From assembly GCA_012523535.1 (NCBI GenBank), contig JAAYII010000185.1:1-18847 (forward strand): 18,847 nt of DNA. Direction: 5' to 3'. A program made the translations under genes and the position numbers. Each line of letters starts with the position of its first letter. The stretch's first letter is position 1. This DNA is from Peptococcaceae bacterium (lineage in GTDB: Bacteria > Bacillota > Desulfitobacteriia > Desulfitobacteriales > Syntrophobotulaceae). Of this stretch, positions 7,555 to 14,281 are shown piece after piece. The notes below the pieces were generated by a model. It was given only the letters and a program-made list of their open reading frames with translations. It had not been told where the DNA came from and searched no databases.

Positions 7555-8490
7555 ATGAAAACGGCGATTATAATTTTTACTAAAGTACCGCAAGCAGGCC
7601 AAACTAAAACAAGGCTAACTGAGGAACGAGGCGGAATTTTTTCGCCTCAAGAAGCTAAAGAGTTTTATGAAGCTTCTCTGATAGATGTTATAAACAGTTG
7701 CCTTAGGGCCCAAAGCGGAGATTTATATATTTGCTACAATTTAAACGGGGATAAGGAATACTTGCAAAAATTGCTCCAATCCAATTTTAATCCTGGAGCT
7801 GTCCGAGAAATATTCCCTGATCAGGGCGGAACATTTGATCAAGCGATGCAATATGCTGTCGATTATGTTTTTCGAAAAGGACAGGAAGGCAGGTTGGCAG
7901 ACGGGGTTATAATTGTCGGTGGCGATATTCCATCTTTACAGGCAGTGACGATTAAAGAAGCCGTAAAAAAACTGGAGTATTTGGCCTTAAGTCAGGAAGC
8001 ATTGGAATGCGGGCGAAAATATTTTCCTGCGGTTTATTCCGGAACAGCCAAACCCGTTGCCGGTAAGCCCACAATCGGAGCCGCTATAATTGAATCCATC
8101 GATCAAGAGGGCGGTTTCAATTTAATAGGTTATACCTATACCACACCCTTTGATTTTCATGGAGTGTTTTATAACCAGGACGGGTTTACAGCCTTGGATA
8201 TGATTGCCAGGAAAGCGGCAGAAAAAAATATTCCGCTGGGTTTGGTGGACATGGTGCCGGATGTGGATTTGCCCGTAGACTTGGCTAGTTTGATCCCGGT
8301 TTTAAATACTTTGATACAGGCTGAAAAGTTTGATCCCGATATAACCGCACCGAAGAGAACCATAAAGTTTTTGCAGGATTTTGGCTTCCAAACCGTGGCC
8401 ACGGCCGACAAATACGAAGCGAGAAGATCATTAAACTACTGTTCGGAGGAAGAATCTCAACATGAAATCGGTCAAAGAAGAAGCAAATAA
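7555..8490 (+). CDS. DUF2064 / TIGR04282-like glycosyltransferase-fold protein, copy A
   Basis: This 311-aa protein starts IIFTKVPQAGQTKTRLTEE, the signature of DUF2064, a small GT-A-like nucleotidyl/glycosyl transferase family. The IIVGGDIPSLQ segment (about residues 119-129) corresponds to the metal/nucleotide aspartate site. Database naming links such proteins to arsenosugar biosynthesis or to radical-SAM/selenodomain neighbours, but neither partner is in this window, so I give no substrate. Family members I know are nearer 200-230 aa; the C-terminal part here (VPDVDLPVDLASLIPVLN and about 50 residues after it) is longer. The ATG at 7555 is chosen over a TTG at 7528 because it aligns with the start of copy B and follows GGGG at 7544-7547. 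Copy B lies at 10592-11434. Convergent with the aminotransferase at 8591. Confidence 0.8.
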   Translation: MKTAIIIFTKVPQAGQTKTRLTEERGGIFSPQEAKEFYEASLIDVINSCLRAQSGDLYICYNLNGDKEYLQKLLQSNFNPGAVREIFPDQGGTFDQAMQYAVDYVFRKGQEGRLADGVIIVGGDIPSLQAVTIKEAVKKLEYLALSQEALECGRKYFPAVYSGTAKPVAGKPTIGAAIIESIDQEGGFNLIGYTYTTPFDFHGVFYNQDGFTALDMIARKAAEKNIPLGLVDMVPDVDLPVDLASLIPVLNTLIQAEKFDPDITAPKRTIKFLQDFGFQTVATADKYEARRSLNYCSEEESQHEIGQRRSK

Positions 8491-8545
8491 TATAAAAAAT
8501 ACAGCGATGCCGTTTAAAGTATCTTCAAAGCATTGCTGTAGATAA
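8462..8545 (+). CDS. Possible 27-residue peptide with C-terminal Cys-Cys
   Basis: An ATG at 8462 follows GGAGGA (8446-8451) at a workable distance and opens a 27-codon frame that overlaps the end of copy A by 29 bases. It begins MKSVKEEANN, ends VSSKHCCR and stops at 8543-8545. I do not recognise it. It shares its bases with the hairpin proposed as terminator for the opposing aminotransferase, so the frame may be accidental. The ribosome site and the paired cysteines are the only positive evidence. Confidence 0.2.
   Translation: MKSVKEEANNIKNTAMPFKVSSKHCCR
8491..8539 (-). terminator. Probable terminator of the minus-strand aminotransferase
   Basis: ACAGCGATGC (8501-8510) and GCATTGCTGT (8530-8539) form a 10-bp inverted repeat with one imperfect pair (C-A when read on the minus strand) and a 19-base loop. 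On the minus strand it is followed by ATTTTTTATA. It lies 50-100 bases past the stop of the gene at 8591. The long loop and mismatch make it weaker than the other terminators here. Confidence 0.5.
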
Positions 8546-8590
8546 TAAAATTACGGAGGAAACCGAAGCTAGGATTGCTTTTCTCTAAGC

Positions 8591-9826
8591 TTATGAATTT
8601 TTAAGGTATTTTTCCACTACTTTCACTACATTTTCTGCTACATAAGCGCAGTCGTCCAATGAGAGCTTTGAATACAGTGGAAGAGATATTTCATTGGCAT
8701 ATTGGTTGTAAGTATTTGGGTAGTCCTTAATGGAATACCCGATTTCTTTATAGTAAGTGAACATGGGAATGGGTATATAATGAACGTTGGTGGAAATACC
8801 CATGGAGGCAAGCTCCTGAATAATCTTATCCCTGTTTTCCTCGGACAGGCCATTGATGCGCAACAGATAGAGATGGTAAGAGCTTTGACAGTCATTGGAT
8901 TTGCCGGGAGGTAAAATGGCCCATTCTTTAGCTCCAAGGATTTCGTTATATAAATTATGTAAAGCTTGACGCCGCTCCAATTTTTGGTTGTAGTCTTCCA
9001 ATTGGGCCAGTCCGATAGAAGCGCTGATATCGGTCATGTTGCATTTCATCCCGTCTGTAAGGATATCATAGCGCCAGGCGCCTGCTTGCATCTTGGTCAG
9101 GGCGTCTTTTGACTGGCCGTTCAGGGAAGTATATTTAAATATCCTGGGAAGGTCATTATTTAAGTCCTTGTTAATACCTTGACCGGCGTTGTTGCCAAAA
9201 TATTTATTGAAATCAATCCTGGGCTGATTGAAGGTAATAGCACCGCCTTCGGCAGTGGTTAGATTTTTAACCGCATGAAAGGAAAAAATATGAAAATCCA
9301 ACTGGCCGCCAACCCGCCGGCCTTTATACCAGGCGCCAAAGGAGTGGGCGGAATCGGAAAGCAGTAATATATCTTCCCGCCCTTTTAATTTCAGGATCTC
9401 TTTCAAACCGTCATAGTCGGCGGGATAACCTCCGATGTCAACGGTCATAATGGCCTTGGTTCGGGGAGTGATCATCTCGCTTAAACGTTCATAGTCCATA
9501 AAGAATGTATCTTTTTTTAAATCCACCAGGACTGGTCTGCTTCCACGATGCAGGATGGCATTGATGGTTGCCGCATAGGTGTAGGGCGTAGTAAGGACAT
9601 CGTGATTGCTGTTAAAATTAAAAACTTTGAGTATTAAATCCAAACCTTGTGAATTGCTGCCGACAGCTACGGCGTTATCCGTTTGGCAATAGGCTTTTAT
9701 TTTTTCCTCAAATTGTCCCACCTTAGGGCCGGTGGTGATCCAGCCTGAGTTTAGCACTTCAACAACGGCATCGATTTCTTTTTGGCCCAGGTCAGGGGGA
9801 GAAAAAGGAATAATCCGCTTTTCCAT
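8591..9826 (-). CDS. DegT/DnrJ/EryC1/StrS-family PLP aminotransferase
   Basis: This 411-aa protein is of the sugar-aminotransferase type, which transfers an amino group (usually from glutamate) to keto sugars bound to a nucleotide. Signatures are IPFSPPDLGQKEIDAVVEVL at the N terminus, SGWITTGPKV, VAVGSNSQGLDLIL, LLLSDSAHSFGAWYKGRRVG with the PLP-binding aspartate near residue 158, and the Schiff-base lysine K187 in FSFHAVKNLTTAEGG. The chosen ATG at 9826 has GGAGGT seven bases upstream; the in-frame ATG at 9832 is too close and the frame to 9871 lacks family similarity. No other nucleotide-sugar gene is nearby, so the amino-sugar product is unknown. A TATACT (complement of 9871-9876) could be its -10, but no good -35 is seen. 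Confidence 0.9.
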   Translation of the reverse strand: MEKRIIPFSPPDLGQKEIDAVVEVLNSGWITTGPKVGQFEEKIKAYCQTDNAVAVGSNSQGLDLILKVFNFNSNHDVLTTPYTYAATINAILHRGSRPVLVDLKKDTFFMDYERLSEMITPRTKAIMTVDIGGYPADYDGLKEILKLKGREDILLLSDSAHSFGAWYKGRRVGGQLDFHIFSFHAVKNLTTAEGGAITFNQPRIDFNKYFGNNAGQGINKDLNNDLPRIFKYTSLNGQSKDALTKMQAGAWRYDILTDGMKCNMTDISASIGLAQLEDYNQKLERRQALHNLYNEILGAKEWAILPPGKSNDCQSSYHLYLLRINGLSEENRDKIIQELASMGISTNVHYIPIPMFTYYKEIGYSIKDYPNTYNQYANEISLPLYSKLSLDDCAYVAENVVKVVEKYLKNS

Positions 9827-9936
9827 TGTCATTACCTCCATTCCATAATAATAGCACACTATTGTTTCCAAGTATAATGTTCTGGTTAAATTGGCGGTTT
9901 TTGTCCGAAAACTGGATTATTCCAAAATTTTTGATC

Positions 9937-9966
9937 TGATAATGGCCAATAATAATGGCCATATCA
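9937..9966. promoter_or_regulatory. Operator-like inverted repeat between divergent genes
   Basis: TGATAATGGCCA (9937-9948) and TGGCCATATCA (9956-9966) form an inverted repeat, imperfect by one base, around ATAATAA. Each arm contains the self-complementary TGGCCA. It lies between the divergent aminotransferase and the six-gene operon, a typical position for a regulator site. The 299-base gap 9827-10125 otherwise holds the tandem repeat and promoter listed below. Confidence 0.4.
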
Positions 9967-10010
9967 AATGATCCGATTGCGGGAGAGGTTAGAGATAAGT
10001 TTATAATTAC

Positions 10011-10046
10011 AGTTTCTTGATTTAATATAGTTTCTTGATTTAATAT
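10011..10046. repeat. Exact 18-bp tandem duplication in the operon promoter region
   Basis: AGTTTCTTGATTTAATAT occurs at 10011-10028 and again at 10029-10046 with no intervening base. Each copy carries TTGATT, a possible -35 element, so the duplication yields two candidate -35 boxes. Confidence 0.95.
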
Positions 10047-10065
10047 ATAAGATGATTTTTATAAT
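10035..10065 (+). promoter_or_regulatory. Candidate sigma-A promoter of the six-gene operon
   Basis: TTGATT in the second tandem copy (10035-10040) precedes a perfect TATAAT (10060-10065) at 19 bases. A start near 10072 would leave a leader of about 54 bases before the ATG at 10126, which supports that start over the ATG at 10081. The spacing is longer than optimal. Confidence 0.45.
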
Positions 10066-10125
10066 AATGAGACAAGGCATATGAATGCCAGTCCTTTGGC
10101 AAAAAGAGAAAAAGGAAGTTTTTTT

Positions 10126-10587
10126 ATGGTTCAGATTTTATTTGCCCGTCCGGAAGATGAAGAAGAATTAAGGGACATTTTCTGGAATTATGGCATGGAT
10201 ATGTCAGGTGATATTACGGAGCACTTGGTAGTAAAAAACGGGGTAGAGCTTTTGGCCGGTGGTAAACTAAGCGAACTGGAGGAAAAGAAGTTCTATCTGG
10301 AGGTTATTGGGGTTAAAGAAGGTTACAACGGCTGCGGCTACGGGAGTCTGCTTCTGAACAAGATGGTTCAAAATCCTTGGGAGTGTTGTAAAAAACCAAT
10401 ATCCCAAAACAGGGGAAAGTATGTTATAACCACTATAGCCCGGGGCAGGGCTGTTAATTTTTATCAAAGACACGGTTTTAAACCCTGTGACTTCGAGCAA
10501 ATACCGCTAGAATACCGGTATCAATGTTCCGATTGCCCGGAAAAAGAAGACTGTGGGCCTGTTCCCATGATTTTGATTGGAGGTTAA
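10126..10587 (+). CDS. GNAT-fold N-acetyltransferase with C-terminal cysteine triad
   Basis: This 153-aa protein has a GNAT outline. FYLEVIGVKEGYNGCGYGSLLL (residues 56-77) carries the acetyl-CoA pyrophosphate loop, and ARGRAVNFYQRHGFKP (105-120) is the usual motif B region. The C terminus YQCSDCPEKEDCGPVPM holds C134, C137 and C143 (Cx2Cx5C), which looks like a metal site or redox-active cysteines and is not a general GNAT feature. The acceptor substrate is unknown. The ATG at 10126 follows AAAGGAAG with 7 bases between; the frame can be opened at 10081, but AGG there is too close to the ATG. It is the first gene of the operon and ends 4 bases before the next start. Confidence 0.72.
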   Translation: MVQILFARPEDEEELRDIFWNYGMDMSGDITEHLVVKNGVELLAGGKLSELEEKKFYLEVIGVKEGYNGCGYGSLLLNKMVQNPWECCKKPISQNRGKYVITTIARGRAVNFYQRHGFKPCDFEQIPLEYRYQCSDCPEKEDCGPVPMILIGG

Positions 10588-10591
10588 GAAC

Positions 10592-11434
10592 TTGAAAAAA
10601 GCATTGCTTGTTTTTACCAAGGTACCCAAAGTCGGTGAAGTTAAAACCCGGCTGACAGAAGCGAAGGGAGGGATTTTAACCCCCGAAGAAGCCAACTCCC
10701 TGTATGAGTCTTGTATGCTCGATGTGATTGATGTTTGCCTTTCCATAGATGAGGCCGATCTTTGGATTTGCTACAATCGGGAAGGAGACCGGTCTTACTT
10801 GGATTCCATACTCGCCGGGGTGAGCAATCCTCAAAAAATTGCCGGGGTATTCCCTGATCAAGGTGACCATTTTAATGAGCGGATTCAATATGCGGCCGAT
10901 TATATATTAAGGGACGGCAAAGAGGATAGATTAGCCGATGCGGTATTAATTATCGGCGGAGATCTTCCTTGTCTACAGCCCCATATAATCAATGATGCCT
11001 TGAGCAAGATGGAAAAGTTGAGTAGCAGTGAAGCCGGACAAAAAGCCGCTTGCCGGAAAATAAAAGTAAATGGTTCTTGGTTGGGAGCTTGTTTGGTGGA
11101 AGGGGCCTGCCAGGAAGGCGGTTATTCACTGGTGGGCTTTACCTGTGCCACCCCGTTTAATTTCGAAAAAATGTTCTATAATCTGGATGGCATTACCGCT
11201 TTGGACATGCTGGTCAATAAGGCGGAAGCCAATCAGATTCCTTTAGCTGTATTGGAGATGGTTCCCGATATAGATATTCCGGTTGATCTGGCCAGTATGA
11301 TGCCGCTGTTGCGTGCTTTGGTTACGGCGGCCAAAACCGATCCCACTCTAATGGTGCCGCGCAGGACCATGGAATGTTTGGAAAGAATCGGTCTGCAGGC
11401 GGTAACTTTGCCCTCAATCAGAGAATCGGTATAG
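10592..11434 (+). CDS. DUF2064 / TIGR04282-like glycosyltransferase-fold protein, copy B
   Basis: This 280-aa protein is a clear paralogue of the one at 7555-8490. Shared blocks are FTKVP..G..KTRLTE, the WICYN/YICYN segment, FPDQG, VLIIGGDLPCLQ, FYNLDGITALDML and MVPDIDIPVDLASMMPLL. The GGDLP aspartate is the expected nucleotide/metal residue. The start is TTG at 10592, eight bases after GGAGG and aligned with copy A; this GGAGG overlaps the GNAT stop region, so translation is probably coupled. It is more diverged in the middle (about residues 145-175) than at the ends. As a GT-A-like enzyme it could transfer a sugar or a nucleotidyl group; small nucleotidyltransferases such as CofC and MobA have a related fold, so glycosyltransferase is not certain. 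Confidence 0.8.
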   Translation: MKKALLVFTKVPKVGEVKTRLTEAKGGILTPEEANSLYESCMLDVIDVCLSIDEADLWICYNREGDRSYLDSILAGVSNPQKIAGVFPDQGDHFNERIQYAADYILRDGKEDRLADAVLIIGGDLPCLQPHIINDALSKMEKLSSSEAGQKAACRKIKVNGSWLGACLVEGACQEGGYSLVGFTCATPFNFEKMFYNLDGITALDMLVNKAEANQIPLAVLEMVPDIDIPVDLASMMPLLRALVTAAKTDPTLMVPRRTMECLERIGLQAVTLPSIRESV

Positions 11435-11472
11435 TAAGGCCTAACTGCTGAGGATAAAGAAAGGGGATAAAA

Positions 11473-12429
11473 TTGAACTACCAGGAAATTGCCCAAATAT
11501 ATAAAGAAACGTTAGGGCTGCGTTGGGATCCGGTAGCTGTGAGAATGATGCGACCGGGAGAAAAGGTGCCTCCGGATACCGTGGAACCGCCGCAGCCCTT
11601 AAGGCATTGCCAGTCCATCCTTGTTGCACGCCGGGGTAACAGTTTGTATCTGCCACCCCGCAGCCATGCCTGCCCGGACGGTGCCGGCATTTTAGGTTTG
11701 GTGGAAATGTCCCCCAAGCTCAGATCCGGTGAGCTGTACTTGCTGTTTAAAAAACTGCCTACATTGGAAATCGCTCAAAAAATGATTTCCACCCGTCAAG
11801 AATTTGCGCCCGGAAGCTATGAGGCAACCTTGGTCGCCCCCTTGGCCAAAGCTCAATTTGAACCTGATGTAGTTGTTTTTACCTTGTACCCGGAACAGGC
11901 TATGTGGGTTTGTTGCGCTCAAACCTACCAAAGCGGGGAAAGGCAGAATTTTAGAACATCGGGATTCAATTCTACTTGCGCCGATTTGGTTGTTCAACCG
12001 ATGAAAACCGGAGAGATGAATATAACTTTCGGTTGCTACGGAGCCAGAGCTTCCAGTGAAATAAATGACTTTGAATTGTACCTGTCTATTCCTACGCCTT
12101 TGTTGGAACCAATTGCCCAGTCCTTACTTAAGCTGGGACAAAAAAGTATCCCTGAAGAAAGAAGAAAGATTTACCTGCAGCCGGTCATGGATAAGATCGG
12201 GAACAGGCGTTCCAGCCCCAAAACAGGTGAAAGCGGTCAGGTGCGGATTTATATTGATCAACAACAATGCAAGGGGGACGGGTTATGTGTTGCTTTCTGT
12301 CCTTCCTCAGTCTTGCAGGTGGCGGAAAAGGACGGGCGTCAGGTTGCCCAGGCTATTAAGCCTGAATTATGCAGTATGTGTTATACTTGTGTGGGGCAAT
12401 GCCCGCAAAAAGCAATCCAAATTTCTTAA
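11473..12429 (+). CDS. DUF169 protein fused to a 2[4Fe-4S] ferredoxin domain
   Basis: This 318-aa protein has two parts. Residues 1 to about 245 match the cysteine-rich DUF169 family of anaerobes, whose function is not established; cysteines C46, C67, C147, C148, C169 and C188 could bind a cofactor. Residues 257-318 are a bacterial ferredoxin domain. Its second motif is complete (C300, C303, C306, C310-Pro), but the first reads C266-x2-D269-x2-C272-x3-C276-Pro, with aspartate in place of one cysteine. Such Asp sites in other ferredoxins bind a [4Fe-4S] cluster through Asp or a [3Fe-4S] cluster. The TTG start at 11473 follows AAAGGGGAT at 5 bases. It is 38 bases after copy B and 29 before the phosphodiesterase. 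It could pass electrons to the flavoprotein encoded two genes downstream (inference). Confidence 0.78.
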   Translation: MNYQEIAQIYKETLGLRWDPVAVRMMRPGEKVPPDTVEPPQPLRHCQSILVARRGNSLYLPPRSHACPDGAGILGLVEMSPKLRSGELYLLFKKLPTLEIAQKMISTRQEFAPGSYEATLVAPLAKAQFEPDVVVFTLYPEQAMWVCCAQTYQSGERQNFRTSGFNSTCADLVVQPMKTGEMNITFGCYGARASSEINDFELYLSIPTPLLEPIAQSLLKLGQKSIPEERRKIYLQPVMDKIGNRRSSPKTGESGQVRIYIDQQQCKGDGLCVAFCPSSVLQVAEKDGRQVAQAIKPELCSMCYTCVGQCPQKAIQIS

Positions 12430-12458
12430 ATAAATATATTTCTTAAAAGGAGAAGGGC

Positions 12459-13244
12459 ATGAACGTTACGTTTAAGTTATTGGGGACCGGTGCCGGCCCG
12501 GGTGTCCCGGCTTTTTACTGCCGCTGTGTTGCTTGTCAAGAAGCTTTGGACAATCCCCGCTGTGCCCGAACCCGTAGTGGGGCGCTTGTAACGGTGGGTC
12601 AGGAGACAATTCTTATTGATGCCTCCCCCGATTTGCGAAGCCAGTTAATACGAGAAAGGGTGGAGTCTATCGATTATGTCTTTCTTACTCACTGGCATTA
12701 TGACCATTTCGGTGGTTTGGGCGATTTGGAGTTTTATGTTCGCCTTAAGAGGTTCGAGCCATTGAAGTTGTATTTGCCTTCCCAAGCTGTAGATTCATTT
12801 AATAAAGCTTTTCCTTTCTTGGCCGATGTCTTCGAGTTAAAGCCTTGGTGTTTCGGTCAAGTCTATAATTTCAACGGTTTAAAGCTGACACCCTTACCGG
12901 CTGCCCATGGCGTGGAAACAGCCGGTATATTTCTACAAAATAATAAAAAATTGGCATATTTTACCGATACTGCCGATCTGCCGGTTTCCACGGCGGAAAA
13001 AATAGAAGCCAGCGATTATTTTATTTGCGATGCAACTTTTTACGGGGAAAACTGGTATCCTCAAAGTCATATGTCCCTTTGGGAGGCCATAGCTTTGGGA
13101 AAGAAGGTAAAAGCCCGGAATATTGTCCTTACCCATTTGTCCATGCATTATAGCAGGCCGGTTACTGCAGCTCAACTGCAACAAGAATTGCGCGCTTATG
13201 ACAATGTCAGCTTAAGTTTTGACGGCATGGAGTTTAAAATTTAA
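12459..13244 (+). CDS. PhnP-like metallo-beta-lactamase-fold phosphodiesterase
   Basis: This 261-aa protein resembles PhnP, which opens 5-phosphoribosyl 1,2-cyclic phosphate. The hydrolytic metal motif is H78-x-H80-x-D82-H83 (FLTHWHYDHFGGL), with H150 (PAAHGVE), D170 (FTDTAD) and H226 (VLTHLSMH) as further ligands. C21-x-C23-x2-C26 (FYCRCVAC) matches the structural zinc site described for E. coli PhnP. The N-terminal LLGTGAGPGVP is also typical. No C-P lyase gene is in the window, so another cyclic or diester substrate is likely. The start at 12459 has AAAGGAG with ideal spacing. It lies 29 bases after the DUF169 gene and 29 before the flavoprotein. Confidence 0.85.
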   Translation: MNVTFKLLGTGAGPGVPAFYCRCVACQEALDNPRCARTRSGALVTVGQETILIDASPDLRSQLIRERVESIDYVFLTHWHYDHFGGLGDLEFYVRLKRFEPLKLYLPSQAVDSFNKAFPFLADVFELKPWCFGQVYNFNGLKLTPLPAAHGVETAGIFLQNNKKLAYFTDTADLPVSTAEKIEASDYFICDATFYGENWYPQSHMSLWEAIALGKKVKARNIVLTHLSMHYSRPVTAAQLQQELRAYDNVSLSFDGMEFKI

Positions 13245-13273
13245 GGCGATAGGTTTTGAGAGGAGAATGTCGG

Positions 13274-14281
13274 TTGAGCAGTGTGTTTTCACCGCTTCAA
13301 ATTAAAAATCTTCGTTTAAGCAATCGGCTGGTTATGCCGCCAATGGCCCTTGACCACGCCTCGGAAAAAGGTGAGGTTACCTCGGAATTAATTGATCACT
13401 ACCTGGAAAGAGCTGAAGGTTTAGGGCTGGTTATTGTAGAACATACCTACATTTTACCTGAAGGGAAGGCCCATCCCCGGCAACTGGGCATTTATGACGA
13501 CGCTCTGCTTCCCGGCCTCAAAGCTCTTGTTGACCGGGTCCATAAGCTGGGTGTGCCCATTGGCTTGCAAATAACCCATGCCGGAGCGAGGGCTTTAAAC
13601 AAACCTCAGGCACCGTCCGCCCTTTTTTGTCCCCATCTTACCCGTTTTGGTTTAAGTCCGGAGTTAAGTGCCAAAGAGATTCCTGCCGAGCTAAGTATTG
13701 AGGATATGAAAAATATATGCGCCGCTTTTGCCCGGGCTGCGGCCAGAGCGCAAGAGGCCGGATTTGATCTGGTAGAAATTCATGGCGCCCATGGTTATTT
13801 GCTCAATCAATTCTATTCCCCTTTGACCAATCGACGAACGGATGAGTATGGGGGAAGCCTGGAAAACCGCTTGCGTTTTCCGCTGGAAGTTATTGCTGCG
13901 GTCAAAAGAACAGTTGGTCCCGATATGCCTGTCTTCTACCGGCTGGGTGCCGATGACCGTCTTCCCGGCGGCAATGGGGTCGATGAAAGCAAAAAAGCTG
14001 TACCGCTTTTAGTAAACGCCGGAGTGGACTGTCTTGACTTGTCCGGCGGTATCTGCGGCTATTTGAAAAAAGGACCTCCGGGATTTTTCAATTACCTGGC
14101 TAAGGAGATAAAACCCGTGGCCAATATTCCTGTTTTGGTTACAGGCGGCATTAATAGCCTTGAGATGGCGGAGGAACTGGTTGCCGCCGGAATAGCCGAT
14201 CTTGTGGGTATAGGCAGGGCTCTGCTTTCCGATCCCGCCTGGCTAAAAAAGGCAAAGGAGAAACGGTATGGCTCTAAGTGA
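13274..14281 (+). CDS. Old-yellow-enzyme family NADH:flavin oxidoreductase, single domain
   Basis: This 335-aa FMN-binding TIM-barrel protein reduces activated C=C bonds or related groups. It shows LFSPLQIKNL-type N-terminal sequence (VFSPLQIKNLRLSNRLVMPP), QITHAGARA (99-107) and EIHGAHGYLLNQFYSPLTN (168-186), in which H170 and H173 are the substrate-anchoring pair of the YqjM type. Further hallmarks are RRTDEYGGSLENR and, near the C terminus, VTGG followed by GIGRALLSDP. It ends after the barrel and lacks the iron-sulfur and FAD domains of 2,4-dienoyl-CoA reductases. The TTG start at 13274 follows AGGAG at 8 bases; a TTG at 13256 precedes that ribosome site. The last 14 bases overlap the next gene. 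Confidence 0.9.
   Translation: MSSVFSPLQIKNLRLSNRLVMPPMALDHASEKGEVTSELIDHYLERAEGLGLVIVEHTYILPEGKAHPRQLGIYDDALLPGLKALVDRVHKLGVPIGLQITHAGARALNKPQAPSALFCPHLTRFGLSPELSAKEIPAELSIEDMKNICAAFARAAARAQEAGFDLVEIHGAHGYLLNQFYSPLTNRRTDEYGGSLENRLRFPLEVIAAVKRTVGPDMPVFYRLGADDRLPGGNGVDESKKAVPLLVNAGVDCLDLSGGICGYLKKGPPGFFNYLAKEIKPVANIPVLVTGGINSLEMAEELVAAGIADLVGIGRALLSDPAWLKKAKEKRYGSK

Noticed and set aside
7555..11434. Arsenosugar biosynthesis cluster, suggested by the TIGR04282-type naming of DUF2064 proteins
   Set aside because: No arsenic methyltransferase, radical-SAM ArsS or other arsenic gene is present in the window, so the name alone is not evidence of the pathway.
12065..12433. 122-codon plus-strand frame overlapping the DUF169-ferredoxin gene
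   Set aside because: The overlapped frame encodes clear ferredoxin motifs; this one has no ribosome site and no domain.
12459..13244. C-P lyase (phosphonate) pathway, suggested by the PhnP-like protein
   Set aside because: No phnG-phnM gene is nearby; only the phosphodiesterase fold is supported.
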